A stretch of 46,046 nt of DNA from contig CATOTG010000011.1 of the NCBI GenBank assembly GCA_951813015.1, positions 83,843 to 129,888 of the forward strand, read 5' to 3'. The notes under the pieces were generated by a model. The model saw only the letters and a list, made by a program, of their open reading frames with translations. It made no database searches and was not told the origin of the DNA. Shown in pieces: positions 8,410 to 17,090 of the stretch. A program made the position numbers and the translations under genes. The stretch's first letter is position 1. Every line of letters starts with the position of its first letter. Source of the stretch: an uncultured Thermoanaerobaculia bacterium. Its GTDB lineage: Bacteria; Acidobacteriota; Thermoanaerobaculia; Multivoradales; Multivoraceae.

Positions 8410-8670
8410 TGCGCCGAGGCCGGCCGACGCCAGAACGGCGCGGTCGCTACGTGAGAGGCCTCTGGCGACACGCGGTCGTCTCCCGTTTCCTGCCGCAGCG
8501 CCGCGAGGAGCTCCTCGAGGGCCCGGATCAGATCCTCTTCACGCGAGAGGCCTTTGGCGACCAGACCCTGCGCCGAGGCCGGCCGGCCGCCGCTAGAACG
8601 ACGCGGTCGTTTCCCGTTCCCGCCGCAGCGCCGTGAGGAACTCCTCGAGGGCCCGGATCAGATCCTCTTC
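8410..8670. repeat. Direct duplication of the parB 3' end and its flank
   Basis: The block TGCGCCGAGGCCGGCC to CTCCTCGAGGGCCCGGATCA occurs twice, at about 8410-8540 and 8569-8670. The right copy covers the last 25 or so codons of parB, its TAG stop at 8593-8595 and the downstream flank. In the left copy the stop is changed (CTA to CCA on the plus strand) and small insertions are present. Read on the minus strand, the left copy still gives EEDLIRALEELLAALRQE, against EEDLIRALEEFLTALRRE in parB itself. The 30-base core at 8511-8540 and 8641-8670 is identical. Confidence 0.9.
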
Positions 8671-9435
8671 CTCGACGACACTCTGGCGGAAGCTCAACGA
8701 GACGCTGTAGCGCTCATCCGGCGCCTGGAAACGGAACACGTGCGGCTTCGGTCCGGCCTCGCCTTTTTCGACCGGCTCTTCGGCCTTCCCGGGTCCTTCG
8801 TCCTGCTTCGCGTCCGACCGGCGGGCTCGCACCTCGTCGCGCACATCGGCACGCTTGAGATCGTGCTCGGCGATGCGCTCCAGCATCTCGATCATCTCGC
8901 GCTCGGAGGCCAGCTTCAGCACTTCGAGGAGAATCGACTTCCTCGCCGAGATGCCGAGCGCTATCGCCCGGTCGCGAACGCCCCGGGGCAGTCGGAGCAA
9001 CGCGAGCGACTCCGTCACACTGACGCGGGAGCGGCCAAGCGCGGCAGCCACCTGCTCGTGCGTGTAGCCGTGCTGCTCAACCAGCGCGCTCAGGCCGTCA
9101 GCTTCCTCGAACGGAGTCAGGTCGACCCGCTGGAGGTTCTCGACCAGCGCGATCTCGAGCGCCTCGCTGCGGGAGACATCCATCTCGACCACCGGAATCT
9201 CGCTGACCCCGGCCCGCAGGGCGGCGCGAAACCGGCGCTCGCCGGAGATGATCCGGTAGCGCCTCTTGCGCGCGTCGCGGGGGTCCGCGAAAGGAAGCGG
9301 TCGGGCCAGGATCGGCTCCAGAACGCCCTTCGTGCGGATGGAGGCAGTCAGCTCTTCCAGGCCTTCGAGTTGCTGCCTGGGCTGATCGGGGTCCGGCTCG
9401 ATCCGGGAAAGAGGGACCATTCGGATGTCCATCAA
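8593..9435 (-). CDS. parB: ParB/RepB/Spo0J family protein
   Basis: ParB proteins bind centromere-like parS DNA and, with ParA, segregate chromosomes. The 280-residue product has the N-terminal CTP-binding domain with SGERRFRAALRAGVSEIPVV and ALVENLQRVDLTPFEEADGL, then a helix-turn-helix around YTHEQVAAALGRSRVSVTES. The C-terminus is less typical: a charged linker, then RFQAPDERYSVSLSFRQS and a final acidic helix. No parA lies beside it; it ends the long carD-to-parB block, ten bases after the nuclease gene. Its 3' end is duplicated in the spacer beyond. It could be the chromosomal ParB or a ParB-like regulator. Confidence 0.88.
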   Translation of the reverse strand: MMDIRMVPLSRIEPDPDQPRQQLEGLEELTASIRTKGVLEPILARPLPFADPRDARKRRYRIISGERRFRAALRAGVSEIPVVEMDVSRSEALEIALVENLQRVDLTPFEEADGLSALVEQHGYTHEQVAAALGRSRVSVTESLALLRLPRGVRDRAIALGISARKSILLEVLKLASEREMIEMLERIAEHDLKRADVRDEVRARRSDAKQDEGPGKAEEPVEKGEAGPKPHVFRFQAPDERYSVSLSFRQSVVEEEDLIRALEEFLTALRRERETTASF

Positions 9436-9445
9436 ACGCGCCCGG

Positions 9446-10027
9446 TTACATCTCGTACTTGCCGAGTGCCTTCGGATCGAGCTCCTCGAGCCACTCCTTC
9501 ATCTTCTCTTCGTCCATGCCGGCTGTCGGCGTCCCGGCGCCCTCCTCCTCCTCCGTCTGCTGCCGGACGCGGGCGAGATCCGCCACGGACTGGCGCACGA
9601 AAAGGGGCGCTCCGGCACGCAGCGCAAGCGCGATCGCGTCGCTCGGTCGAGCGTCGAGAAGGCGGTGCTCGCCGCTTCGCTCGACGAGTTCGACCACCGC
9701 CAGGAAGGTGTTGCCCTCGATCGCCCGAACGACGACCTCGATCACCTCGGCCCCGACGAGGTCGAGCGCGTTCTTCAGCAGATCATGGGTCATCGGCCGG
9801 CCCGGATCCTTGCCCTCGATCGCGAGCTGGATCGCTCCCGCCTCGAAGATGCCAATCCAGATCGGCACGACGGAACTCTCGCTGGAGTTCTTCTCGTGCA
9901 GGCGCAGGATGACGATCGGCTGGTTGGAGTTCGGCTCCATCATGAGGCCGTGGACCTCAGCCGGGATCTTTCGATCGACCGCGTCCTCCCGGGCCGCCGC
10001 GCCGCTGCCTCCTCCTTGAATCGCCAT
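9446..10027 (-). CDS. Bifunctional nuclease family protein (DUF151)
   Basis: A 193-residue protein of the bifunctional nuclease (BFN/DUF151) family, whose plant and archaeal members have DNase and RNase activity. Diagnostic stretches are VVPIWIGIFEAGAIQLAIEG, RPMTHDLLKNALDLVGAEV and RPSDAIALALRAGAPLFV. The C-terminus is acidic and ends with a Met- and Lys-rich helix. It lies six bases after miaB and ten before parB, and is probably co-transcribed with the PTS genes. The activity of this bacterial member is inferred only from the family. Confidence 0.9.
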   Translation of the reverse strand: MAIQGGGSGAAAREDAVDRKIPAEVHGLMMEPNSNQPIVILRLHEKNSSESSVVPIWIGIFEAGAIQLAIEGKDPGRPMTHDLLKNALDLVGAEVIEVVVRAIEGNTFLAVVELVERSGEHRLLDARPSDAIALALRAGAPLFVRQSVADLARVRQQTEEEEGAGTPTAGMDEEKMKEWLEELDPKALGKYEM

Positions 10028-10033
10028 CCCCGA

Positions 10034-11420
10034 TCATCCTACGCCAGCGGCCTGGCAGCGACCAGCGATCATCTCGCCCAGCAGAGAATGGTCGTAGGCC
10101 TCCAGAGTCCGGATGCGGGTCAGCGTCCCGGCCCTCACCGGCTCGTCGCCCACCGGAAAGTGGACGATCCGATGACAGTCCGTTCGCCCGGCCTGATGGC
10201 CCGGCCGCCTGCTCCAGCCGGTCACCAGGAGGTCGAATTTCCTCCCCACCAGCTCCTCGTTCAGTTCGCGCTGGATGACCGACTGGGCCGCGAAGACGCG
10301 CTGGAGCCGCTCGTCGGCGACTTCCCTGGGGACCTCGTCCGCGCCGGGCAGCCGGATCGCGGCCGTATTCGGTCTGGGGCTGTACTTGAACGCGAAAACG
10401 GATGCGAAACGGACCTCCTCGACCAGGTCCAGGGTGGCCTGAAAGTCCTCGTCGGTTTCGCCCGGAAAACCGACGATCAGATCGGTCGACAGGGCGAGGC
10501 CTTCGCGAGCGGCAAGCAAGCGGCCCACCAGCCTCCGGTAATCCTCCACCGTGTAGCCACGTCCCATGCGCCGCAGCACCCCGATTCGAGCCCGACTGAA
10601 CCGGCAGGTGGAGATAGGGCGAGATGTTGTCGTGACGAGCAACGGCCGCGATCATCGCGTCGGTGAAGTCGCGCGGATAGGAGGTCACGAAACGCAGCCG
10701 CTTCACCCCTGGCACGACGGCCGCGGCGTTCAGGAGATCGGCGAAGTCCAGGTCCTGGCCGCTTCCGAGCGGCGGCGGCGGCTCGCACCAGTGGTTCACG
10801 GTCTGTCCAAGCAGTTCCACCTCGAGGAAGCCGTACTCGACCAGGTGCTCGATCTCGCTCATGATCTGCGCCATCGGCCGGCACCGCTCCGGCCCCCGGG
10901 TGTTCGGCACGACGCAGAAGGTGCAGCGCTTGTTGCAACCCTCGATGATCGTCACCATCCCCTTGTGAGCGCTGTCCCGACTGATCGCCTCGAAGTCGTA
11001 GGGCCGCTCCTCGGGAAACCCGACTGCCAGGACCCGCTCGCCACGCCGGCTGCGCCTGAGAACCGACTCGAGTTCGCCGACCCGGCCCGTGCCGACCACG
11101 AAATCGATGTCCGGGTTGCGGCGCAGGGCCTCTTCGCCCTCCTGCTGCGCGACGCAGCCGCAGAAACCGATCCGGAGGTTCGCCCGCTGGCGCTTCAGCA
11201 GCCGGTACTCGCCCAGCCGGGAATAGGACTTGTGGGCCGCCTTCTCCCGCACCGAGCACGAGTTCAGGAGGATCAGATCGGCCTGCTGCAACTCACGGGT
11301 CGGCACGAGGCCCTGTTGCATCAACTGGCCCGCCATGCGCTGGCTGTCCAGCTCGTTCATCTGGCAGCCCCAAGTCTCGATGTAGAACCGCTCCACGGCG
11401 CGGAGACTACTACCCCGCAT
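10034..11420 (-). CDS. miaB: tRNA-2-methylthio-N6-dimethylallyladenosine synthase MiaB, interrupted by one frameshift
   Basis: MiaB is a radical-SAM enzyme that adds a methylthio group to i6A at tRNA position 37. The first part has the N-terminal cluster domain (GCQMNELDSQRM, NSCSVREKAAHK, GFCGCVAQQEGE) and the radical-SAM motif EGCNKRCTFCVVPNTRGPER. The reading frame breaks in LHLPVQSGSNR and resumes in another frame as VLRRMGRGYTVEDYRRLVGR, STDLIVGFPGETDEDF and the TRAM domain. Four C at 10579-10582 (plus strand) where three would keep the frame explains it. The start is ATG 11420, overlapping ptsI; GTG 11396 is an alternative that begins at the conserved ERFYIETWGC. Confidence 0.88.
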
Positions 11421-13204
11421 GGACCCGCGTCCGCGCGTGCGCGGCCGTTGCCCCGAACGCCGCGAGCAGCGCCCCGACCTCCTCCGCCGTCGACGCCGCG
11501 ACGCACCTGCGCGCAAGCTCCTCGGCGTCGGAGACATCGAGCGAACGCACGACATCCTTGACCCCTGGAATGCCCCGGGGACTCATCGAGAGCTGACGCA
11601 GACCAAGCCCCAGCATGAGCGGAACGCACTCGGGGCTTGCCGCCATCTCGCCACACAGGGCGACCGGAACCCGCTGCCTCCGTCCCGCCTCGACCACGAG
11701 CTGAATCATGGTCAGCACGGCCGGATGCAGTGGCTGATAAAGGTCGACGACGTACTCGTTCGTTCGGTCGACCGCCAGTGTGTACTGGATCAGGTCGTTC
11801 GTGCCGATGGAGAGGAAGTCGACTTCGGCCGCGAGCTGGCGGGCGATCATCACCGCCGCCGGCACTTCCACCATCGGCGCCCAGCTCAACGTCCCGCCGG
11901 TGCTCGGATCCTTCGGCCTCGAGTTCGGCGCACACGTCGTCGCAAAGCACTCGCAGTGCCCGGATCTCCTCGACCGCCGTGACCATCGGCGCCATGATGC
12001 GGAGGCTGCCGAAGGGCGCGGCGCGGAAAAGCGCGCGCAACTGGACGCGGAACACGTCTTCCCGGGCCATCGTGAGCCGAATGCCGCGCTGACCGAGCAC
12101 CGGATTCTCCTCGTCCTGCGGCACGAGGCCACTTGCCACCTTGCCGCCGCCCAGGTCCAGGGTCCGCACGACGACGGGCTGCGGCGAGAGGGTCTCCAGG
12201 AGCTCCCGGAGCACGGCCACGTGCTCTTCTTCGGAAGGCAGCTCGGGGCTCTTCTCCAGGTACAGAAACTCGCTTCGGTAGAGCCCGATGCCGGCGGCGC
12301 CGAATCGCTGTACGTCGTCGAGTTCGTCAGGCAGTTCGACGTTGGCCAGCAGTTCGACCTCCGCCCCGTCGACGGTTCGAGCCGGCAGATCCCTGGCAGC
12401 GGTCGACAACGCCTCCTCGTTGCGCCGCCGCCGGCGCCGAAGCCTGCGGTACTCGTCCAGCGTTTCCGGTGTCGGATGGAGAGTGAGGCGCCCCTCCTCC
12501 CCGTCCACGATCACGGGGTCGTCGTCGGCGACCTGGTTCGTGATCTCCACGATGCCGGTGACCAGCGGGACGTCCAGCGCGCGGGCGACGATGGCCGTGT
12601 GCGAGTTGGCGCCACCGACCTCGATCGCGAAGCCAACCGCCCCGCGGCGTCCCAGGCGCAAGACTTCGTCCGGCGTCAGCTCATGACTGACGACGACCAC
12701 CTTGCGGTCGAAGTCCTCGCCTACGCCCGGCGAAGACCTCTTCCCCGCCAGGGCCCGGAGGAGATAGCGGGTCACGTCGCGAAGGTCCTCGCCCCGCTCC
12801 CGCAGGTGCTGACTCTTCACCTGGGCGAACTTCTCGCCAAGGTCGTCGGCCACCGCCTGGACCGCCCATTCCGCATTGACCCGATCGTTGCGGATCATCC
12901 GATCGATCCGGAGGGCGAACGACGAGTCCCGCAGAATGACCGAGTGGGCATGGAAGATGGACGCCAGGTCGCTGCCAAAGGTCTCGGCGATACGGCTTTC
13001 GGTGGCCTCGAGTTCCGCCTCCACGGAACGGACGGCAGCGCCGAAGCGTGCGGCTTCCCGGTCCAGGCCGCTGCTCCGGATCGGCACCCGCAGCACTTCG
13101 ACGCCGTGTCCGCGGAGGCAGACCGCGGGACCGATCGCGACTCCCGGCGCCGCGGCAGCCCCCTGAAGGTCCTCCTGCGGTTTCAGCTCCTTCACCCGGT
13201 TCAC
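11410..13204 (-). CDS. ptsI: PTS enzyme I (phosphoenolpyruvate-protein phosphotransferase), interrupted by one frameshift
   Basis: Enzyme I takes phosphate from phosphoenolpyruvate and passes it to HPr. Present are the phospho-histidine domain (GGANSHTAIVARALDVP), the barrel motifs GIGLYRSEFLYL and VVVRTLDLGGGK, and, after a frame change near 11905-11915, IGTNDLIQYTLAVDRTNEYV and the catalytic cysteine segment VALCGEMAASPE. One extra base near the CCTTC at 11910-11914 would account for the break between LEAEG and the resumed DPSTGGTLSWAPMVEVP. The start is the GTG that overlaps the HPr stop (GTGA), preceded by GGGGAGG. There is no N-terminal GAF domain, so it is the standard EI form rather than PtsP. 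The neighbouring ptsN, rapZ and rpoN suggest a regulatory PTS. Confidence 0.9.
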
Positions 13205-13470
13205 GCGTCCTCCCCGAAGCGGGTCTCGACCAGCTCGCATATCGCGGTGATCGCGGCATGTTCGTCCTCGCCGAAGCAGCGGACGGTCAGCCTGGCGCCT
13301 TGTCCCGCTCCCAGGAGCAGGACGCCGAGGATGCTCCGCGCCCTGGCTTCACGGGCGCCAACGCGCAACACGACGTCGGACCGGAACTGTTTCGCTGTCT
13401 GCACCAGCCTGGCCGCGGCACGCGCGTGCAGGCCCAGTTCGTTGACCACCTCGACCACCCGTTCCATCAC
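13201..13470 (-). CDS. ptsH: Phosphocarrier protein HPr
   Basis: HPr shuttles phosphate from enzyme I to EIIA proteins. The 89-residue product carries the active histidine at residue 15 in ELGLHARAAARLV, and a serine at residue 46 in ARSILGVLLLGA, the site phosphorylated by HPr kinase where that enzyme exists. No HPr kinase gene is seen here. The start can be GTG 13470, overlapping the EIIA stop, or the adjacent ATG 13467. It overlaps ptsI by four bases at its 3' end. Confidence 0.94.
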   Translation of the reverse strand: MMERVVEVVNELGLHARAAARLVQTAKQFRSDVVLRVGAREARARSILGVLLLGAGQGARLTVRCFGEDEHAAITAICELVETRFGEDA

Positions 13471-13898
13471 TCGGGGTCCGGCGAACTGCCACTCGCGGCG
13501 AGCCGAATGCTCCTGCGCCCGTTGCTCCAGATCCAGTGCGCCAGATCCGGCAGATCGAGCTCCGGCGCTCCACAGCAGAGACTCAGCACCATCGGCAGGT
13601 TGACCCCCGTCACGACCGCGGCGTTGGCCGCTCCGGAGGCCCGCAGCGCACTGTTGCAGGGCGTGTCACCGAACATTTCGGTCAGGATCAGCACCCCTTC
13701 TCCATGCTCCTCCTCAAGCCGCCGGACTCTGGCCTCGATGAGGTCCGCCGCCTCGCCGGCGTCGGCCCGCCAGTCGACGCAGAGCGCGTGAATCGGCACG
13801 GGACCGGGGTCGTGGTCCTGGCCGGAAATGGCGTGCGCGGCCTTGAGCAGGCACTGGGCGAGTTCGCCATGCGAAACGATGAGCACGGGAATCGTCAT
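13467..13898 (-). CDS. Mannose-family PTS EIIA domain protein
   Basis: A 143-residue single-domain EIIA of the mannose/fructose/sorbose family. The predicted phosphohistidine is His10 in PVLIVSHGELA. Family segments GVLILTEMFGDTPCNSALRA and TGVNLPMVLSL follow. Transport complexes would also need EIIB, EIIC and EIID, none of which are in the window. With HPr, EI, EIIA-Ntr and RapZ alongside, a signalling role is more likely, as in other Gram-negative clusters of this type. Its start overlaps the rapZ stop by one base (TGATG). Confidence 0.9.
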   Translation of the reverse strand: MTIPVLIVSHGELAQCLLKAAHAISGQDHDPGPVPIHALCVDWRADAGEAADLIEARVRRLEEEHGEGVLILTEMFGDTPCNSALRASGAANAAVVTGVNLPMVLSLCCGAPELDLPDLAHWIWSNGRRSIRLAASGSSPDPE

Positions 13899-14791
13899 CA
13901 GTTGCTCGCCGCCCTTGACCGGTGACGCTCCACATCCCGGTGCTGCAACCGGATCTGCCAGGCGCCGGCCACCAGCCGGTCCGCCAGTGCTTCCGAGACC
14001 GCGACCGACCGATGCCTCCCTCCCGTGCAGCCGATCCCGACGGTCAGATAGCTGCGGTTCTCGTCCCTGAATCTCGGCAGAAGGTAGGCCAGAAGACTCT
14101 CCAGCCGACCGACCAGTTCGGCGAACGCTTCGTGGCCATGCAGGAAACCCTGGACCGCCGGGTCCGTGCCCGGCTTCTCCCGCAGTTCGGCGACGAAGTA
14201 CGGGTTCGGCAGGAACCGGACATCGAACATCAGGTCGGCCCCCGCCGGGACACCGAACTTGAAGCCGAAGCTGACGATGTTGACGGTCAGGCCGCCGGCG
14301 TCGCTCGATCCGAACTCGTCGTAGATCGCTGCGCGAAGCTCATGAATCGTCGAGTCCGTCGTGTCGAACACTCGCGCGGCGCGTCCCCGAAGCTCGAGGA
14401 GCATCTTCCGCTCCCGCCGGATGCCGTCGATCACGCGCTCCCCCTCGCCCGTCAGGGGATGTCGGCGCCGGGTCTCGGAGTACCGTCGGACCAGCACGTC
14501 GTCGGAGCTGTCGAGAAAGATCAGCACCGGCTCGACCAGCCCGGGATCCGCTTCATCGAAAAGGCGCGGCAGTTCTTCCGCCAGTCCGGGAGTGCGCAGG
14601 TCCGTGACCAGGACGATTGCCTCAAGCCCCGGCGCGGCCGCGGCCGGCTCACGGACGAGGTGCCTCAGGAGAGGCAGCGGCAGGTTGTCGATGCAGTGGT
14701 GGCCGAGATCCTCGAAGCACCGGGCAACCGTGCTCTTCCCCGAGCCCGACAGGCCCGTGATCACGAACAGGCGGACCGGCGATTCAGACAC
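13898..14791 (-). CDS. rapZ: RNase adapter protein RapZ (YvcJ family nucleotide-binding protein)
   Basis: RapZ binds nucleotides and small RNAs; in enterobacteria it steers RNase E to sRNAs that control glucosamine-6-phosphate synthase. The N-terminus has a Walker A loop, VITGLSGSGKSTVARC, and the C-terminal domain carries the signature GIGCTGGRHRSVAVSEALA. The middle includes ERKMLLELRGRAARVFDT and VNIVSFGFKFGVPAGADL. The start is a GTG at 14791 overlapping the ptsN end by eight bases, giving 297 residues, near the family length. The order rpoN-ptsN-rapZ matches the classical cluster, but the hibernation factor gene often found after rpoN is absent. Confidence 0.94.
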   Translation of the reverse strand: MSESPVRLFVITGLSGSGKSTVARCFEDLGHHCIDNLPLPLLRHLVREPAAAAPGLEAIVLVTDLRTPGLAEELPRLFDEADPGLVEPVLIFLDSSDDVLVRRYSETRRRHPLTGEGERVIDGIRRERKMLLELRGRAARVFDTTDSTIHELRAAIYDEFGSSDAGGLTVNIVSFGFKFGVPAGADLMFDVRFLPNPYFVAELREKPGTDPAVQGFLHGHEAFAELVGRLESLLAYLLPRFRDENRSYLTVGIGCTGGRHRSVAVSEALADRLVAGAWQIRLQHRDVERHRSRAASN

Positions 14792-15239
14792 GCCCGTTGG
14801 CGCACAGCAGCTCGTAGATCTCCTGCGCCTTGGAGACGCGGCGAAGGCGCTCACGGCCGCCACTGCTGACCCACTCGGAGATCGCGGCCAAGGCCTTGAG
14901 GTGTCGGCCGGCGCTTTCCCGGGGCGAAAGCAGGACGAAGAAGAAGCGGACCGGCACGCCGTCATCGGCGCCGTAGTCGACGCCGCGCTTCGACACCGCC
15001 ACGGCGAGCACGATGTCCCGCAGACCGCGGATCCGGCCGTGCGGAATGGCCATGCCTCCGCCCACGGCGGTCGAGCCCAACTCCTCCCGCTCCTGCAGGG
15101 CGGACAGGACCGCCTCGGGATCCGAGAGGCCGAGGACGCGGCAGATCCGCTCGGTCAGTGTTCGCAGTGCGCCGTCGCGGCTCTTCGCCTCGACGTCGGA
15201 GAAGATCAGTTGCGGTTTCGCCAGACTTGCCAGATCCAT
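14784..15239 (-). CDS. ptsN: Nitrogen-regulatory PTS EIIA component
   Basis: PtsN (EIIA-Ntr) is the terminal phosphoacceptor of the nitrogen-type PTS and regulates potassium uptake, sigma-54-related and stress functions by binding partners. The 151-residue product has the predicted phosphohistidine His67 in VGGGMAIPHGRIRGL, preceded by ALQEREELGSTAV, and the closing segments VRFFFVLLSPRESAGRHLKA and LRRVSKAQEIYELL. It begins 35 bases after the rpoN stop and overlaps rapZ, so it is very likely in the rpoN operon. Confidence 0.94.
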   Translation of the reverse strand: MDLASLAKPQLIFSDVEAKSRDGALRTLTERICRVLGLSDPEAVLSALQEREELGSTAVGGGMAIPHGRIRGLRDIVLAVAVSKRGVDYGADDGVPVRFFFVLLSPRESAGRHLKALAAISEWVSSGGRERLRRVSKAQEIYELLCANGRV

Positions 15240-15274
15240 CTTGGTTCGGCGGTGCCCCCGTTGTAGCTCTTGTC

Positions 15275-16942
15275 TCAGAAGATCCGTCTGCGATCGGTTG
15301 AGGACGGAACACCGAGCTCATCCCGGTACTTGGCCACAGTTCGCCTGGCGATGTTAATGCCCTCCTGTTGCAACTCACGCGTCAATGCCGAATCCGACAG
15401 CGGCCGGCGGCTGTCCTCCTCGCCGATCAGGTCTCTCAGCATCCGTTTCACCGTCAACGAGGAAATCTCTCCTCCCTGGTAGCGGTCGATGCCGCTGTGG
15501 AAGAAGAATTTCATCGGCAACAGGCCGCGCGGCGTGTGGATGTACTTGTTGGACACCACGCGGCTTACGGTTGACTCATGCATGCCGATGTCGTCGGCCA
15601 CGTCCCGCAGCACCATGGGGCGCAGCTCGTCGAGACCATGGTCGAAGAACCTCCGCTGCTGCCGCAGAATGGACTCCGCAACCTTGTAGATCGTTCGCTG
15701 GCGCTGGTCCAGGCTCTTGATGAGCCACATCGCGGAGCGCATCTTGTCCTTGAGAAAATCCCGCGCCTCCGTCTGGTTGCCGTCGCGCTGCATTGTCCGA
15801 AGCATCGACCGGTAGGCCCGGCTGATCCGCAACCTGGGCAGGCCGTCGTCGTTCAGCTGAATCGCCCACTCGCCGCCGGTCTTGACCGCGACCACGTCGG
15901 GCTCGACGTACTCGACGCGCTCGTTCGAGAACTGCCGACCAGGTCTCGTTTCCAACGCCTTGATCTCTTCGACCGGCGCCTCGAGCCGAGCCAACGGCGT
16001 GCGCAGCCGTCGCGCGATGAGCCGGAACTGCCGTCGAGTGAACGTCCCCCAACATTCGCTGACGATGCGGTACGCCAGCGAGTTCGTTTCGCCCTTTGCC
16101 TCGAGTTGCGCCAGCAGGCATTCCCGGAGCGAGTGCCAGGCCACGCCGGACGGATCGAAGCTCCGCACCAGCTCCAGCGCCCGCTCCACCAGCTCAAGGG
16201 GGTATCCCGGTACCGCGACCGGATCGGGCGCCAACTCCGCTGCCTGGTGTTCCCGGACTGACAAGGCGCCGCCATTGTGCTCCTCGCCGGTGGCCAGCGC
16301 CTCGTTCATTTCCCGGGCCCAGGCGACTTCCGAGCGGTACCGCTCGGCCTCCGCTTCCCCGGCGCCGAGAAGTCGAATCTCTTCGACCGACGCCTGCAGA
16401 AAGCCATCCGCATCGACGTTGCCGATGATCAGTTCCGAGACCTTCCTGAGCAGTGGCGACGCGTCGGACATGCGCAACTGCCAGAGCAGGTGGTCGTAGA
16501 GATCCGGCTCACGGCTGACGTTGTTCTCGAGCGGCGAGGTTTCCCTGCTCTCGAAGGTGTTCGCGACCGTCGAGTCCGGCCCGAGGTAGTCGTTGAAGTA
16601 CGCGTCGAGGTCGATGTCTCCCATCGAGGGGTCGTTCTCATCGCCAGGCTCGGGAGCGTCGCTCCCCTCCCCGTCCTCGGCGCCGTTTGCGCTCGCAGCC
16701 TCCTCCCCCGCAGCGTCCGCAACCTCGGCCTTCGTCTCGTCGCCCGCGTCCAAGGGAGCTGCCTCTTCCGGATCCTCTTCCTCGCTGCCATCCTCGAGTA
16801 CCGGGTTCTCGACCATCTCCTGGTTGAGCACGCCTTCCAGCTCGAGGCGGGTCATCTGCAGCAGCTTGATCGCCTGCTGCAGGGCCGGCGTCATGACCAG
16901 CCGCTGGGCCAGTTTGAGGGAGAGCCTCTGTTGGAGCACCAT
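15275..16942 (-). CDS. rpoN: RNA polymerase sigma-54 factor
   Basis: RpoN directs RNA polymerase to -24/-12 promoters and needs an enhancer-binding ATPase. Region I is intact (LQQRLSLKLAQRLVMTPALQ, then QAIKLLQM). An acidic region II rich in Glu, Asp and Ala follows, then the core-binding domain, the helix-turn-helix (DIGMHESTVSRVVSNKYIHT) and the RpoN box ARRTVAKYRDELGVPSS. The start at ATG 16942 gives 555 residues. Usual frames continue upstream to about 17062 but add unrelated residues. It lies 148 bases after lptB, as in many Gram-negatives. A matching promoter is seen at 39568. Confidence 0.97.
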   Translation of the reverse strand: MVLQQRLSLKLAQRLVMTPALQQAIKLLQMTRLELEGVLNQEMVENPVLEDGSEEEDPEEAAPLDAGDETKAEVADAAGEEAASANGAEDGEGSDAPEPGDENDPSMGDIDLDAYFNDYLGPDSTVANTFESRETSPLENNVSREPDLYDHLLWQLRMSDASPLLRKVSELIIGNVDADGFLQASVEEIRLLGAGEAEAERYRSEVAWAREMNEALATGEEHNGGALSVREHQAAELAPDPVAVPGYPLELVERALELVRSFDPSGVAWHSLRECLLAQLEAKGETNSLAYRIVSECWGTFTRRQFRLIARRLRTPLARLEAPVEEIKALETRPGRQFSNERVEYVEPDVVAVKTGGEWAIQLNDDGLPRLRISRAYRSMLRTMQRDGNQTEARDFLKDKMRSAMWLIKSLDQRQRTIYKVAESILRQQRRFFDHGLDELRPMVLRDVADDIGMHESTVSRVVSNKYIHTPRGLLPMKFFFHSGIDRYQGGEISSLTVKRMLRDLIGEEDSRRPLSDSALTRELQQEGINIARRTVAKYRDELGVPSSTDRRRIF

Positions 16943-17090
16943 GATCGCGTTCGAACGGCAGCGGTTCCCGGAGGCGGTCCAGCTCGAAACGTCGGCAGCC
17001 CGCACCGTCCGGCGCCGCCTCAACGCGTTCCAGCAAGACCAATGCCAAGATGACGGTATCACCTTGCGCCGTCGCTGCGGCCACGGGCTG

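Larger units (their letters stand above)
8190..8592. other. 403-base spacer filled with degenerate repeats
   Basis: No credible gene lies here. Next to the lptF-lptG start it holds an AT-rich interrupted palindrome (8277-8290), the most likely promoter or operator region. Next comes a run of short GGGACCAGACC-type repeats (8331-8391). The rest, from about 8410, is a degraded copy of the 3' end of parB and its downstream flank. A minus-strand frame at 8205-8471 exists only because it reads through these repeats. Confidence 0.8.

Noticed and set aside
8205..8471. 88-residue minus-strand open frame after the parB duplication
   Set aside because: It continues from the degenerate parB-end copy and the short repeats; no start signal or conserved feature.
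10575..11920. Programmed ribosomal frameshifting in miaB or ptsI
   Set aside because: Neither site has a slippery heptamer with a downstream structure, and no such signals are known for these genes; single-base errors or mutations are simpler.
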